Assembly: GCA_017936185.1 (NCBI GenBank)
Contig: JAGBGA010000027.1
Coordinates: 1 to 21,632 of the forward strand
DNA: 21,632 nt
Reading direction: 5' to 3'
Origin: Alphaproteobacteria bacterium
GTDB lineage: Bacteria; Pseudomonadota; Alphaproteobacteria; Rs-D84
Position numbers and translations under genes: made by a program. The notes beneath the pieces were generated by a model. It searched no databases, was not told where the DNA came from, and saw only the letters and a list, made by a program, of their open reading frames with translations. This document shows, piece after piece, positions 1 to 8,310 of the stretch. Each line of letters starts with the position of its first letter. Within the stretch, counting starts at the first letter, position 1.

Positions 1-1002
1 GACCTGTCGTGGAAGCGTGTAAATCACCCACGTGAATTGGTTCATGTTGGCGAAAAGATTCAGGTCAAGGTTATCCAATTCGACCCAGAATCACACCGTA
101 TTTCATTGGGTATGAAACAGCTGGAAGAAGATCCATGGGAAACAGCGTCACGTGCATTCAACGTTGGCGATACCGTTTCTGGCAAAGTGTCATCTTTGAC
201 AGATTATGGTGCATTCATTGATCTGGGCAATAATATCGAAGGCCTGGTTCACATGTCTGAATTGTCATGGACAAACAAAAATATCCACCCAAGCAAAGTT
301 TTGCAAAACGGCCAGGATATTGACGTTGTTGTTTTGGGTATCGACCAAGACAAACGCCGCATTTCATTGGGTTACAAACAATTGCAACCAAATCCATGGA
401 AGCAGTTTGCTGAAAACCACAATGTTGGCGACGTTGTGACTGGTCCAATCAAGAACACAACAGAATTCGGTTTGTTCGTTGCATTGACACCTGAATTGGA
501 CGGTATGGTTCACATTTCTGACTTGTCATGGAACAAACTTGACGAAGAAGAATTGAAAAAATTCGTTCGTGGCCAAGAAGTAACTGCGAAAATTTTGGAC
601 ATCAACCCAGAAAAAGAACGCGTTACATTGGGCATTAAACAGTTGACTGAAAGTGCTGAAAACAACGCTGCATCTATCAAAAAGGGCGCCGTTGTTTGTG
701 GTACAGTTTCCGAAGTTACACCAGACGAATTGGTTTTGACATTGGCGGGCGACGTACGTGGTATTATCCGTCGTACAGACTTGTCACGTGAAAAGTCCGA
801 ACAAGACACCAGCAAATTCAACGTTGGCGACAGCGTCGAAGCATCTGTTGTTTCTGTTGAAGACAACACTGTTAAACTGTCAATCCGCGCATTACAGGTA
901 ACATTGGAAAAGCAAGCGGTCAAAGAATTCGCCAACGAAGCAGACAGTGGTTCTGTTTTGGGCGACATTTTGGGCGCTGCAATCGAAAACAGCAAAAAAT
1001 AA
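1..1002 (+). CDS. rpsA: 30S ribosomal protein S1, 3' part (5' end outside window)
   Basis: The frame is open from the first base, so this is the last 333 residues of a longer protein. S1 binds mRNA on the small ribosomal subunit and helps initiate translation of structured or weakly Shine-Dalgarno-led messages. The window opens inside an S1 domain (D-L-S-W-K-R-V-N-H-P), which ends at I-S-L-G-M-K-Q-L near residue 41. Three more S1/OB domains follow at about residues 54-128, 141-216 and 228-299, each opening with a V-G-D or K-G-A segment; the first two end in a [IV]-[ST]-L-G-x-K-Q-L strand, the last more divergently in V-K-L-S-I-R-A-L-Q. Four domains in the C-terminal part fit the six-domain proteobacterial S1. 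An internal TTG at 37 is not a start, because homologous sequence continues upstream. A hairpin terminator follows directly. Identification is firm. Confidence 0.97.
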   Translation, partial: DLSWKRVNHPRELVHVGEKIQVKVIQFDPESHRISLGMKQLEEDPWETASRAFNVGDTVSGKVSSLTDYGAFIDLGNNIEGLVHMSELSWTNKNIHPSKVLQNGQDIDVVVLGIDQDKRRISLGYKQLQPNPWKQFAENHNVGDVVTGPIKNTTEFGLFVALTPELDGMVHISDLSWNKLDEEELKKFVRGQEVTAKILDINPEKERVTLGIKQLTESAENNAASIKKGAVVCGTVSEVTPDELVLTLAGDVRGIIRRTDLSREKSEQDTSKFNVGDSVEASVVSVEDNTVKLSIRALQVTLEKQAVKEFANEADSGSVLGDILGAAIENSKK

Positions 1003-1024
1003 TTTGTATATTTATAAATTGTTT

Positions 1025-1055
1025 CACCGTCTGCCTTGCGCAGGCGGTGTTTTTT
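1025..1055 (+). terminator. Rho-independent terminator after rpsA
   Basis: A 10-bp stem (CACCGTCTGC at 1025-1034 with GCAGGCGGTG at 1040-1049, one G-U pair) with a 5-nt loop is followed by six T at 1050-1055. It lies 23 bases after the rpsA stop codon. Confidence 0.85.
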
Positions 1056-1065
1056 ATGATATAAT
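1036..1065 (+). promoter_or_regulatory. Probable adk promoter, predicted leaderless
   Basis: A perfect TATAAT lies at 1060-1065, with TTGCGC at 1036-1041 and an 18-bp spacer. The -35 half lies inside the rpsA terminator hairpin. A start site about 7 bases after the -10 box would fall on or next to the A of the adk ATG at 1072, giving a leaderless or near-leaderless mRNA. No Shine-Dalgarno sequence is visible before that ATG, which agrees with this. Confidence 0.5.
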
Positions 1066-1071
1066 GTTTAC

Positions 1072-1632
1072 ATGACAGATAAAAAAGAAATCATCGTAAT
1101 GATGGGTGGTCAAGGGGTCGGCAAAGGCACCTTTTCCAAAATGTTATGTGAACGTCACGATTTTAATCATATCGAAGTTGGCGCCATACTTCGCACTGCG
1201 CCGGCCGATTCCGAAATTGCAAAAATAATATCTGTGGGCAACTTGGTACCCGATGAATTACTTTGTGAATTAATGCGCGAAAAAATCACCCCCGACCGCG
1301 ATATTATACTTGATGGATACCCCCGAAAATTATCCCAAGCAAAATGGTTGGTCGAAAATTACGCCGATAAATTTAACATCCATGTAATTTATTTAAATGT
1401 TCCCGAAGAAATTTTAATCGAACGTATAAACAAGCGCATCCGCGACGGTGGTGGTCGTGCCGACGATGCCGACCCGGCGGTAATACGCAATCGTCTTGAT
1501 AACTTTCGCAAAATAACAATGCCTGCAATTGAATGGTTACGCACTGCACCGGGTATAAAGTTTTCAAATGTAAATGCCGACGGGGCGGTTCGCGATAACT
1601 TTTCTGAAATTGTTGCGGCACTTCGGCCATAA
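1072..1632 (+). CDS. adk: Adenylate kinase family protein, short-LID type
   Basis: Adenylate kinase interconverts ATP plus AMP with two ADP in the cytoplasm. The 186-residue length fits the short-LID form, which lacks the long inserted LID. The P-loop is G-G-Q-G-V-G-K-G-T at residues 12-20, the D-G-Y-P-R motif is at about 81-85, and R-A-D-D followed by R-N-R-L-D-N-F in the LID region matches the usual R-x-D-D...R-x-x-x-F. Two positions are unusual. The P-loop has Gln where Pro is typical, and the AMP-binding T-G-[DE]-L-[LM]-R segment reads V-G-A-I-L-R, losing the Thr and the acid but keeping the Arg. It could be a divergent paralog or a related nucleoside monophosphate kinase. It has its own promoter and shares a bidirectional terminator with grpE. 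Confidence 0.85.
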   Translation: MTDKKEIIVMMGGQGVGKGTFSKMLCERHDFNHIEVGAILRTAPADSEIAKIISVGNLVPDELLCELMREKITPDRDIILDGYPRKLSQAKWLVENYADKFNIHVIYLNVPEEILIERINKRIRDGGGRADDADPAVIRNRLDNFRKITMPAIEWLRTAPGIKFSNVNADGAVRDNFSEIVAALRP

Positions 1633-1656
1633 AAAAATCCCCAACTGGGGATTTTT
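1632..1656. terminator. Bidirectional terminator between adk and grpE
   Basis: The stem AAATCCCC / GGGGATTT with loop AACT has an A tract on one side and a T tract on the other, so it can terminate both convergent genes. It overlaps the last bases of grpE. Confidence 0.8.
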
Positions 1657-2173
1657 ATTTACCAACAATAACCATGGCGGTTCGCATGACCGTATCGCCA
1701 AACATATATCCGGCCTGCATTTCTTCTGCAATCGTGCCCGATTTTAAATTTGGTCTTTCGACAACCTGGATTGCATTATGATGCATTGGGTTTAATGTTT
1801 CACCGACCGACTTTATTTTTGTTATACCAATCTGTTCAAACGCCGATTCCAATGCGCGCGCCATTGTTTTGATACCTTCATCATCTGGTGAAATTTTCAT
1901 TGCCGCATCCACCGCATCCATCACCGGAAGAATTTTTTCTGCAACCGCCATTGCGCGATTTCGTGCACGCGATTCCGCATCCAATGCGGCACGCCGACGT
2001 GTATTTTCCAATTCGGCCGCCATGCGAAGATATTTGTCATTCAATTCCGCCAATTGCATTGCCAGCTTTTCAACGTCTTGCGCAACCGCATCTGATGCTT
2101 TTTCTGCGTTACCATTTTCGGCTACATCATCAAGTGACACCGTTTCTATTTTTACATCTTTTTCGTCATTCAT
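1655..2173 (-). CDS. grpE: Nucleotide exchange factor GrpE
   Basis: GrpE is the cytoplasmic co-chaperone that releases ADP from DnaK. The 172 residues show the family layout: an acidic N-terminal tail (about 1-35), a long dimerising helix (about 35-95) with Y-L-R-M-A-A-E-L-E-N-T-R-R-R at 48-61, and a C-terminal beta domain (about 118-172) with L-N-P-M-H-H-N-A-I and a closing Q-A-G-Y-M-F-G-D-T-V-M-R-T-A-M-V-I-V. It starts 32 bases after the tpiA stop with no terminator between, so the two are probably co-transcribed. A weaker TATAGT-like box in the gap may add an internal promoter. DnaK and DnaJ are not in the window. Confidence 0.96.
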   Translation of the reverse strand: MNDEKDVKIETVSLDDVAENGNAEKASDAVAQDVEKLAMQLAELNDKYLRMAAELENTRRRAALDAESRARNRAMAVAEKILPVMDAVDAAMKISPDDEGIKTMARALESAFEQIGITKIKSVGETLNPMHHNAIQVVERPNLKSGTIAEEMQAGYMFGDTVMRTAMVIVGK

Positions 2174-2205
2174 ACCATATTTCCCATTTTTTTTATACTA
2201 TATAA

Positions 2206-2910
2206 CTAATTTACACTGGTTATTATAGGTATGAAATCGTCACTTTTCAAGGACGCCCCACCAACCAAAACGCCATCAACATTTGGAATCGACATAATAT
2301 CGGCGGCATTATTACCCTTGACCGACGCACCATACAAGACCGGCGTTCCGCCCAGCCCCATATCTGATAAAGTCTTTGCAATCAACGTATGCGCTTCGGC
2401 AATTTCTGATGCCGTTGGGGTTAACCCTGCCCCAATTGCCCATCGTGGTTCATACGCAATAATAATATTGGAATCCGTATCACTTGGCACAGATTCACGC
2501 ACCCCAGATTCAATAACAGCCATTGTTTTTCCGGCCTGTTTTTCATCCATTGTTTCACCGACACATATAATTGGCACCAATCCATTTGCCAATGCCATTT
2601 CTGCCTTTTGACGCACAGTTGCATTTGTATCACCATGATATTGGCGGCATTCGCTGTGCCCGACAATAACATATTTTGCCCCTGCATCTGCAATCATTTT
2701 GGCAGAAACTTCACCTGTAAACGCGCCATGTGTATGTGCACTGACATCCTGGGCACCAATTGCAACAACGTCATTTCCCCCATTCAGCATTGTAAAAGGC
2801 ACACACAAAATGACCCGATTATTCGTTTCAATTTTTTCCAAACCACACATCATCGCATCAAGAGAATCACGCGTCCCATTCATTTTCCAATTACCTGCAA
2901 TAATTTTCAT
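2206..2910 (-). CDS. tpiA: Triosephosphate isomerase
   Basis: This glycolytic enzyme interconverts dihydroxyacetone phosphate and glyceraldehyde 3-phosphate. The 234 residues form a complete but short TIM barrel (about 250 is usual). Key residues are present: N-W-K-M-N with the substrate-binding Lys at residue 9, V-G-H-S-E with the electrophilic His at 85, and A-Y-E-P-R-W-A-I-G-A-G with the catalytic Glu at 154. The phosphate-binding strands Y-G-A-S-V-K and V-L-V-G-G-A-S-L are near the C terminus. The start has a Shine-Dalgarno AAAGGGG at 2919-2925. It is the first gene of the tpiA-grpE pair and is divergent from the ppiD-like gene, with about 69 bases between. Confidence 0.97.
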   Translation of the reverse strand: MKIIAGNWKMNGTRDSLDAMMCGLEKIETNNRVILCVPFTMLNGGNDVVAIGAQDVSAHTHGAFTGEVSAKMIADAGAKYVIVGHSECRQYHGDTNATVRQKAEMALANGLVPIICVGETMDEKQAGKTMAVIESGVRESVPSDTDSNIIIAYEPRWAIGAGLTPTASEIAEAHTLIAKTLSDMGLGGTPVLYGASVKGNNAADIMSIPNVDGVLVGGASLKSDDFIPIITSVN

Positions 2911-2931
2911 TGATATTTCCCCTTTTTTTCA

Positions 2932-2961
2932 TTGCATTTTGTATTTTTCTTTTGCTATGGT
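2932..2961 (+). promoter_or_regulatory. Probable promoter of the ppiD-like gene
   Basis: TTGCAT (2932-2937) and TATGGT (2956-2961) are separated by 18 bp, with a TGC extended -10 just before the second box. The predicted start site near 2968 gives a very short leader holding the AAAAGGGG Shine-Dalgarno at 2967-2974. The tpiA promoter should lie in the same gap on the other strand, but no convincing one was seen. Confidence 0.4.
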
Positions 2962-2979
2962 AACGCAAAAGGGGAACAA

Positions 2980-4392
2980 ATGCTAGAATATTTAAGAAAC
3001 GCATCAGAAAAACCAGTTGCAAAAATACTGATTGGAATATTGGCCTTTTCCTTTGTTGGATGGGGCGTGGCCGAATGGATTTTTGGTAATGTTGCCGGCG
3101 ACAACACACTTGTTCACGTTGGTGGCACCGAAATAACGGCCCAACAATTTAATTCAGAAAAGTCGCGTGAATTGGCGCAATTGACACGTGAAGAACAACG
3201 TGACATTTACGCAGACGCCGCCGGTCAACGCGAATTTTCGGAACGCATCTTGGCAAAAATTGCCACCGAACAAATGGCCGAAAATCGCGCACACGACTTG
3301 GGCTTTGTGGTCAGTGACAAACGAATCGCACACGAAATTCGTGAATTTCCCGAATTCCAAGTAAACGGTGAATTTTCGACATTTGCGTTTGATTCTGTGT
3401 TAAACAATTCTGGATACACCGAATCGCAGTTTGCGAACGTTCTTCGTGGGAATGTTTTACGTTCAATGGTGCTGGGGGCGATGTCTGAACCGGTACCGGT
3501 TGCCGAATTCATGGTACGTGCAAATTATAACGCGCGCTATGGCGAACGCGAAATTGAATATGCAACTGTAAAGTATTCTGATTTTTCTGTTGCCAACCCA
3601 ACAGACGAACAATTATCTGAATATTACGCACAAAATCCAAAAGTTGTACCTGAAACACGTACTGTATCATATATTTTTGTACCCACCGACATGGCCAGTC
3701 CGGATAAATACGATGCCGGATATGCGACTGCGGTAAAAATAGAAGACGACATTATCGCCGGCGAACCGATGGACGCAACGGCAAAAAAGCATGATGCAAA
3801 ATACGTTTCACTTGACGCGTTCAGTCGTGACAATCGCCCGGTTGATAAATTATTAACCGACACAATGGTTGCAAAAATATTTGATATGGATGTTGGCATT
3901 GAAAGTGAAATGATTGAAACAAAAGACGGCTTTGTATTCTTGCGCGTTGACAATGTCACCCCATCACATACCGCCGAATTCAATGACATCAAGAACACAT
4001 TGATATCAGATTGGAAAAAGTCAGAACAAAAAAAGCAAGCATACATTCGTGCCAATGAAATCTTGGTCGATGTAAACGCCGACAAAAAGATGTCTGGCAA
4101 ATCGGCAACTGTATCACGTGCATCCGGCGCCCCAACCGAAGTATTGGTTGCGTCATTCCGTTCAGATGCCGGTACAAACACAATTGTTTCGGGCGATGAT
4201 GAATTCTTTGTTTTAAGCATCAAGAAATCAATCGCCCCAAAACAAGACGATAAAAAAATGGACGCATTGCGCCAAGAACTAAAAAACACATCGGACAAAA
4301 TTATCCAAGAAGATTATAATTCTTTCTTGAAACGTGAATATCCGATAAAAGTTAACGAAAAAGTATACAATCGTTTCTTTGAAGCCCAATAA
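2980..4392 (+). CDS. ppiD: PpiD-like periplasmic folding chaperone (SurA_N/parvulin family)
   Basis: PpiD-type proteins are anchored in the inner membrane by one helix and help newly exported proteins fold in the periplasm. The start is the ATG at 2980, preceded by AAAAGGGG. An upstream in-frame ATG at 2932 lies within the promoter and would give an implausible N terminus. The 470 residues open with a short cytoplasmic part containing E-K-P-V-A-K-I-L-I-G, then one membrane helix (about 12-35), then a SurA-N-like helical region and a region where a parvulin domain would sit (about 205-330). A canonical parvulin A-R-H-I-L-[IV] motif is not visible, so the prolyl isomerase core is probably degenerate. 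E. coli PpiD is longer at 623 residues. It likely serves the many exported proteins encoded nearby. Confidence 0.8.
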   Translation: MLEYLRNASEKPVAKILIGILAFSFVGWGVAEWIFGNVAGDNTLVHVGGTEITAQQFNSEKSRELAQLTREEQRDIYADAAGQREFSERILAKIATEQMAENRAHDLGFVVSDKRIAHEIREFPEFQVNGEFSTFAFDSVLNNSGYTESQFANVLRGNVLRSMVLGAMSEPVPVAEFMVRANYNARYGEREIEYATVKYSDFSVANPTDEQLSEYYAQNPKVVPETRTVSYIFVPTDMASPDKYDAGYATAVKIEDDIIAGEPMDATAKKHDAKYVSLDAFSRDNRPVDKLLTDTMVAKIFDMDVGIESEMIETKDGFVFLRVDNVTPSHTAEFNDIKNTLISDWKKSEQKKQAYIRANEILVDVNADKKMSGKSATVSRASGAPTEVLVASFRSDAGTNTIVSGDDEFFVLSIKKSIAPKQDDKKMDALRQELKNTSDKIIQEDYNSFLKREYPIKVNEKVYNRFFEAQ

Positions 4393-4420
4393 AAAATCCC
4401 CCGAACGGGGGATTTTTTTT
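4391..4420. terminator. Bidirectional terminator between ppiD-like and ygiW-like genes
   Basis: The stem AATCCCCC / GGGGGATT with loop GAAC is followed by eight T on the plus strand and flanked by an A tract on the other side. It serves both convergent genes. Confidence 0.85.
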
Positions 4421-4429
4421 ATATCAAGA

Positions 4430-4825
4430 TTACATTTTTTCAATATAATCAACATCAATTTCGGTTGTCCGTAAACCACGATCAACTTCACCATACATTT
4501 TCACAGTATCGGTTGGTTTAACCGTTTGTCCACGCCAATTATCATCGTCAATTTCAACAGTGATTGCACCGGTCGCATCTTCGAACAAATATTTTTCATC
4601 CCCCATACGTTGGACAATATTTCCTTTGACAATAACCGGCACATCGTCACGCATTTCGTTAACTTGTTTGACCGTAACAATTGTTTCGGCCCCACCAACA
4701 AAGCCACCTTTTGCGTTAACAGTTGGTTCGGCCGTCGGTGCCGCCTGAACAGGTTCTTGAAATTCTGCGGACGCAGTTCCTGCGACCAAGATTCCCATCA
4801 GAACCACAAATGAAATTTTTTTCAT
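4430..4825 (-). CDS. ygiW: BOF / YgiW-YdeI family periplasmic protein
   Basis: This 131-residue protein has a signal peptide (1-20, ending A-S-A before E21), a short Pro/Ala-rich spacer, then G-G-F-V-G-G at 40-45. A bacterial OB-fold (BOF) domain spans about 47-131, with V-K-Q-V-N-E-M, V-K-G-N-I-V, Y-L-F-E-D-A-T-G-A-I-T-V and D-N-W-R-G-Q-T-V-K. These match the YgiW/YdeI family, periplasmic proteins linked in enterobacteria to oxidative and antimicrobial-peptide stress. The ligand is not known. The start has a strong AAAAGGGGG Shine-Dalgarno, and a -10-like TATAAT lies within the 73-bp gap after mscS, so it may be transcribed separately. Confidence 0.87.
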   Translation of the reverse strand: MKKISFVVLMGILVAGTASAEFQEPVQAAPTAEPTVNAKGGFVGGAETIVTVKQVNEMRDDVPVIVKGNIVQRMGDEKYLFEDATGAITVEIDDDNWRGQTVKPTDTVKMYGEVDRGLRTTEIDVDYIEKM

Positions 4826-4864
4826 ATATGCCCCCTTTTGTTTTTTTGTTTAATATACAGGGCA

Positions 4865-4895
4865 ATTATAACACATTCATAACACAATTTGTCCA
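4865..4895 (-). promoter_or_regulatory. Possible promoter of the ygiW-like gene
   Basis: On the minus strand TGGACA (4895-4890) and a perfect TATAAT (4870-4865) are separated by a long 19-bp spacer. The leader would be about 33 nt and carries AACAAAAGGGGGCA at 4842-4829, also found before the coiled-coil gene at 19358. Confidence 0.4.
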
Positions 4896-4898
4896 GGA

Positions 4899-5744
4899 TT
4901 ATTTTACCACATGCACATCCACTTGCGGGAATGGGAAGTTGATTTTCTTTTTCGGCAACATTTCATATATTTGTTCAATTAAATCAACACTGCTGGAATA
5001 AGAATCTTCATACAAAGACCAATACCGTACAGTCAATTCCACCCCACTGTCACCAAGTCTACTGACCACCACCGATGGTTCGGGGTCTTGCAAAACACGC
5101 GCATCTTTTTTTAATATACCAAGAATTAGTTTTCGCGCCACATCGACATTATCACCATACGCAATACTCAGATTTAAATCCGAACGCCGCGCACCACCAT
5201 GTGAAAGGTTTGTAATTTCACCATTCGCCAATGCGCCATTTGGCAAAAATATCACTTGATTATCAAAAGTATGCAATTCGGTTGTAAAAATCATTATCTT
5301 TTTCACAACCCCCGATTTCCCAGTTGCCGTTTCAATTGTATCGCCGACCTTGAATGGTTTGAACAGCAATATAACAATACCGCCTGCAAAATTCTGCAAC
5401 GTTCCAGACAACGCCATACCAACCGCCAAAGAAGCTGCCCCCAAAACCGCCACAATTGATGTCATTTGCACACCAACCGTTGTCAAGCAAATAACAACCA
5501 CAAAAACTTTGAAAAGAATATTTAAGAAAGACAATAAGAAAGAAGACAACGACGCTTCCAACTTTCGCCTTTCCATTCCACGTCTTATTGATGCCATCAA
5601 TCGCTTGGTCAACCACAGCCCAACAACCAATACTGTAACAGCGGCCAACAATTTTAATCCAAATGCAACGACCTTTTCACCAAGCGACGACAAAACCGCT
5701 TCTAGTGACGTTGTTTCAATTTCAAGTTTTTCTGCAATATTCAT
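4899..5744 (-). CDS. mscS: Small-conductance mechanosensitive channel, MscS family
   Basis: MscS forms a heptameric inner-membrane channel that opens under membrane tension to release solutes in osmotic downshock. The 281 residues match E. coli MscS in length (286) and layout, with membrane helices at about 24-46, 66-90 and 95-128. The pore helix reads A-V-L-G-A-A-S-L-A-V-G-M-A-L-S-G-T-L, with the small-residue packing face of the family, and is followed by F-K-P-F-K-V-G-D, the start of the beta domain. A C-terminal alpha/beta domain follows. It lies 42 bases downstream of the 830-residue cysteine-rich gene on the same strand. A TATAAT at 5753-5748 ends only three bases before the ATG, so a leaderless start is possible, but its -35 is poor. 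Confidence 0.93.
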   Translation of the reverse strand: MNIAEKLEIETTSLEAVLSSLGEKVVAFGLKLLAAVTVLVVGLWLTKRLMASIRRGMERRKLEASLSSFLLSFLNILFKVFVVVICLTTVGVQMTSIVAVLGAASLAVGMALSGTLQNFAGGIVILLFKPFKVGDTIETATGKSGVVKKIMIFTTELHTFDNQVIFLPNGALANGEITNLSHGGARRSDLNLSIAYGDNVDVARKLILGILKKDARVLQDPEPSVVVSRLGDSGVELTVRYWSLYEDSYSSSVDLIEQIYEMLPKKKINFPFPQVDVHVVK

Positions 5745-5765
5745 TTTATTATACCCTTATTACAT

Positions 5766-5782
5766 GGGGGGCAAACGCCCCC
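5766..5782. other. GC-rich hairpin between the 830-residue gene and mscS
   Basis: A perfect 6-bp stem, GGGGGC on the minus strand with GCCCCC after a GTTT loop, sits between two minus-strand genes. There is no T tract after it on either strand. It may protect or process the mRNA between the two genes rather than terminate it. Confidence 0.45.
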
Positions 5783-5786
5783 GCAA

Positions 5787-8279
5787 TTACATCGGTATAT
5801 CTTCACACTTTTCAATTGGCTCATTTGTTGTACATTCTTGATTTTTACTGTTATGGAACCAAGACTTACTTCCCGTTGTTTTACAGCTTTGGGTAATAAT
5901 CGTCGTACACAAATGACATATACGTGTTTCACGATTAAAGACCGCATTTGTTTCCTTGGTACCAGACGACACATTTGACGAACCACCGCCAAGATAGCCT
6001 TCATTTTTAAATGACACACCACCCAATTCCAACACGCCATGTCCACCAACTGTTAAATCTTCGGTATTTAATCCCGAACCAACCTCATAACTGATTGCAT
6101 ATGGTTCGGCCAAGTCGACTTCGGGACTGGTCAAAGTTGCTGCACCTGTTTCGGCCATTTTTTGACACATATATTGCGCAATATCGGCCGACGCATCTTT
6201 GGTCGCATCCGCAACCATTTTGTTAAAGCGCGCATTATAGTTATCTTGGGCCTTGCGAAGTGCGGCAACCGCAATTTGCATTTTGACTTGATTCAACAAT
6301 TTTGGAAAGCGCGCTTTTGTTGCCTGTCCAGATTTACCTGTAATTTGTGACAAGTCGCGCCCATTAACACAGAACTGAATTTCCGGGTCTTGTTCAATCA
6401 TTGCGATTGTACGATTAATTGTACCGGCAATATTATTCAATTCTTCTTCAATTAACGGAATAATTGTTTCTTTGTCTTCCTCGCGTGAATTTCTTTGACG
6501 TACTGTTTCAATATATTCTTGCACGCCGATTTCACCAGGGCTTAACATATTATCGTCATCACGCGCGATATAGTCACTTCCCATCTTGATTGACCCGAAT
6601 GAAATCATTCCTGTTACGCGATATACATTTCCATTTTTCTGCGAACGCAATGACCCAGTACCAATTGTATCGTCTGCGGCAAACTTATTACAGTCAACTG
6701 TACTGCCACAAACTTCGGCCATCTTACGGTCAACTAATTCCTGGCATTGATCAAGCGCCGCATTATCAATATTTAAATACAGCCCCATCAACATAGAATC
6801 CAAATCATCCATTGAAAACGCCGGATTATTTGCCTTGCATACAACCAAGCTGTCAATTGGACAAATATCGTGAATATAGTCATAATCCATACCGATACAA
6901 TTCTGGAAATTTTCACCACAGCGTGTTTCCGCGGTAAAGCAATCTTTTACTTCTTGTGTACATGCATCAACACGCATTGCCGCCAATTTATCGACAACAT
7001 ATCCCCAAATCAGTGGTTCCATACGTTCACATGGGTCAATTTCCACTTTACAGAAACTGCGCGCCATATCTGGGCGTGAAAGACATGCATCCATCGTATC
7101 CACACCTTTACCAACAATATCATCTTTACATGCATTTTGGATACAGTTTGAAATATTGGTCAAACAAGACTGACGAAATTTCGATTCCGCCGACGCTTCG
7201 GCAACCTTAATTGTGGGCGCTGCTTCGCGCAAGAATGCCGGCCACACCATATCACGCACCGCCACACATTGCGACAAGACATTTTCACAAATTGCACGTT
7301 TTGAATCCAGCACATTCATTGTTGACGTGGTTATATCATACGTTTCAACCGTTGCCACTTTTGTTCCGGCGGTACTTTCTGCGGCATTATTTTGCATATT
7401 TTCAGACGCAATTGTTGCAACGCAATTTTCCCAATTTTTACCACATGCATCTTCGGTCTGCATACACTTTTTAAATTGGACCATACATTGTCCCAAATCG
7501 TATTTATTTGCTTCTTCGAAACTTTCTTTTAACGCGGCACGCACATCTGCATTTGCGGCGGCCAATGCTTGATTCGCTTCATTCCTTTTCTTGGTCAAAC
7601 TGTTTTCATACCCTTTGCAATCGGACGTAATTTGTCGTGAATACATATTGCGCAACAACGTTATATCACCTTCACAATCTTCGGGCACTTGTTCAAGGCA
7701 CAATTTTTCTGCGGCTTTATAAAGTGACGCCCCCGACAAACTTGAAAAATCTTCGGCACCGTCGCCCCAGATATCTTCATCATCATCTTCATACGATGTT
7801 TCCCACATCGCCATCAAGCTTTCGCGTTTTTTCTTTTTGGCATCTTCGACACTTTTTTCATCAACATCAAGTAAATTTCCATCTTCGTCATATCTGCGTT
7901 CACCGGTAAAGATAATATCCGCGTTTGCCCCCGCCTTTACTTTTTCGACTTCTTCGGTTGCGACACGTTCGGCTTCCATCATAATTTTTTGAATATCTGC
8001 GAATTGTTTATCGTATTCGATGCTAAGGTCACTGCACGCACAACTGCCACCGCTTTCGTTTTCAGAAATGCAAAACTGGTCCATACATCCATAATACGCG
8101 TCATAACATGCCTGGTCATAAAGTCCGGACGCATCGGTTTTTGTGCGCACCTTGGTACCATTTTGAATTGCGGCCTGGGTTGAATTCTTTTTTGCCGACG
8201 CGGCAAGCGCAGCATTATCTGTGGCAACAAACACCGCGCATAGTCCACAAACAACCAAACGAACATTTTTCCAAAACAT
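5787..8279 (-). CDS. Exported cysteine-rich repeat protein, 830 residues (family member 1)
   Basis: Function is unknown. The start is the ATG at 8279, preceded by AAAAGGGAGA (8300-8291). An earlier in-frame ATG at 8330 overlaps the upstream gene and would bury the signal peptide. A signal peptide spans about 1-27. The mature part holds about 36 cysteines. The N-terminal signature is C58-x6-C65-x4-C70-x9-C80-x-C82, around C-Y-D-A-Y-Y-G-C-M-D-Q-F-C. An S-R-Q-I-T-S-D-C-K segment and a long charged helical stretch follow, then two heptad cysteine modules, C-M-V-Q-F-K-K-C...C-G-K-N-W-E-N-C and C-T-Q-E-V-K-D-C...C-G-E-N-F-Q-N-C. Near the end are C-H-L-C and the tail C-E-D-I-P-M. It aligns segment by segment with the upstream gene and forms an operon with it (31-bp gap). 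It is probably a disulfide-bonded periplasmic or surface protein. Confidence 0.85.
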   Translation of the reverse strand: MFWKNVRLVVCGLCAVFVATDNAALAASAKKNSTQAAIQNGTKVRTKTDASGLYDQACYDAYYGCMDQFCISENESGGSCACSDLSIEYDKQFADIQKIMMEAERVATEEVEKVKAGANADIIFTGERRYDEDGNLLDVDEKSVEDAKKKKRESLMAMWETSYEDDDEDIWGDGAEDFSSLSGASLYKAAEKLCLEQVPEDCEGDITLLRNMYSRQITSDCKGYENSLTKKRNEANQALAAANADVRAALKESFEEANKYDLGQCMVQFKKCMQTEDACGKNWENCVATIASENMQNNAAESTAGTKVATVETYDITTSTMNVLDSKRAICENVLSQCVAVRDMVWPAFLREAAPTIKVAEASAESKFRQSCLTNISNCIQNACKDDIVGKGVDTMDACLSRPDMARSFCKVEIDPCERMEPLIWGYVVDKLAAMRVDACTQEVKDCFTAETRCGENFQNCIGMDYDYIHDICPIDSLVVCKANNPAFSMDDLDSMLMGLYLNIDNAALDQCQELVDRKMAEVCGSTVDCNKFAADDTIGTGSLRSQKNGNVYRVTGMISFGSIKMGSDYIARDDDNMLSPGEIGVQEYIETVRQRNSREEDKETIIPLIEEELNNIAGTINRTIAMIEQDPEIQFCVNGRDLSQITGKSGQATKARFPKLLNQVKMQIAVAALRKAQDNYNARFNKMVADATKDASADIAQYMCQKMAETGAATLTSPEVDLAEPYAISYEVGSGLNTEDLTVGGHGVLELGGVSFKNEGYLGGGSSNVSSGTKETNAVFNRETRICHLCTTIITQSCKTTGSKSWFHNSKNQECTTNEPIEKCEDIPM

Positions 8280-8310
8280 GTTATTCTCTATCTCCCTTTT
8301 ATCCCAAAGA

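Noticed and set aside
510..995. 161-codon open frame on the minus strand within rpsA
   Set aside because: It is antisense to an unmistakable S1 coding region and has no recognisable protein features; similar shadows oppose the ppiD-like and other genes.
5766..5782. GC hairpin as a terminator before mscS
   Set aside because: There is no T tract after the stem on either strand, so it is listed only as a hairpin.
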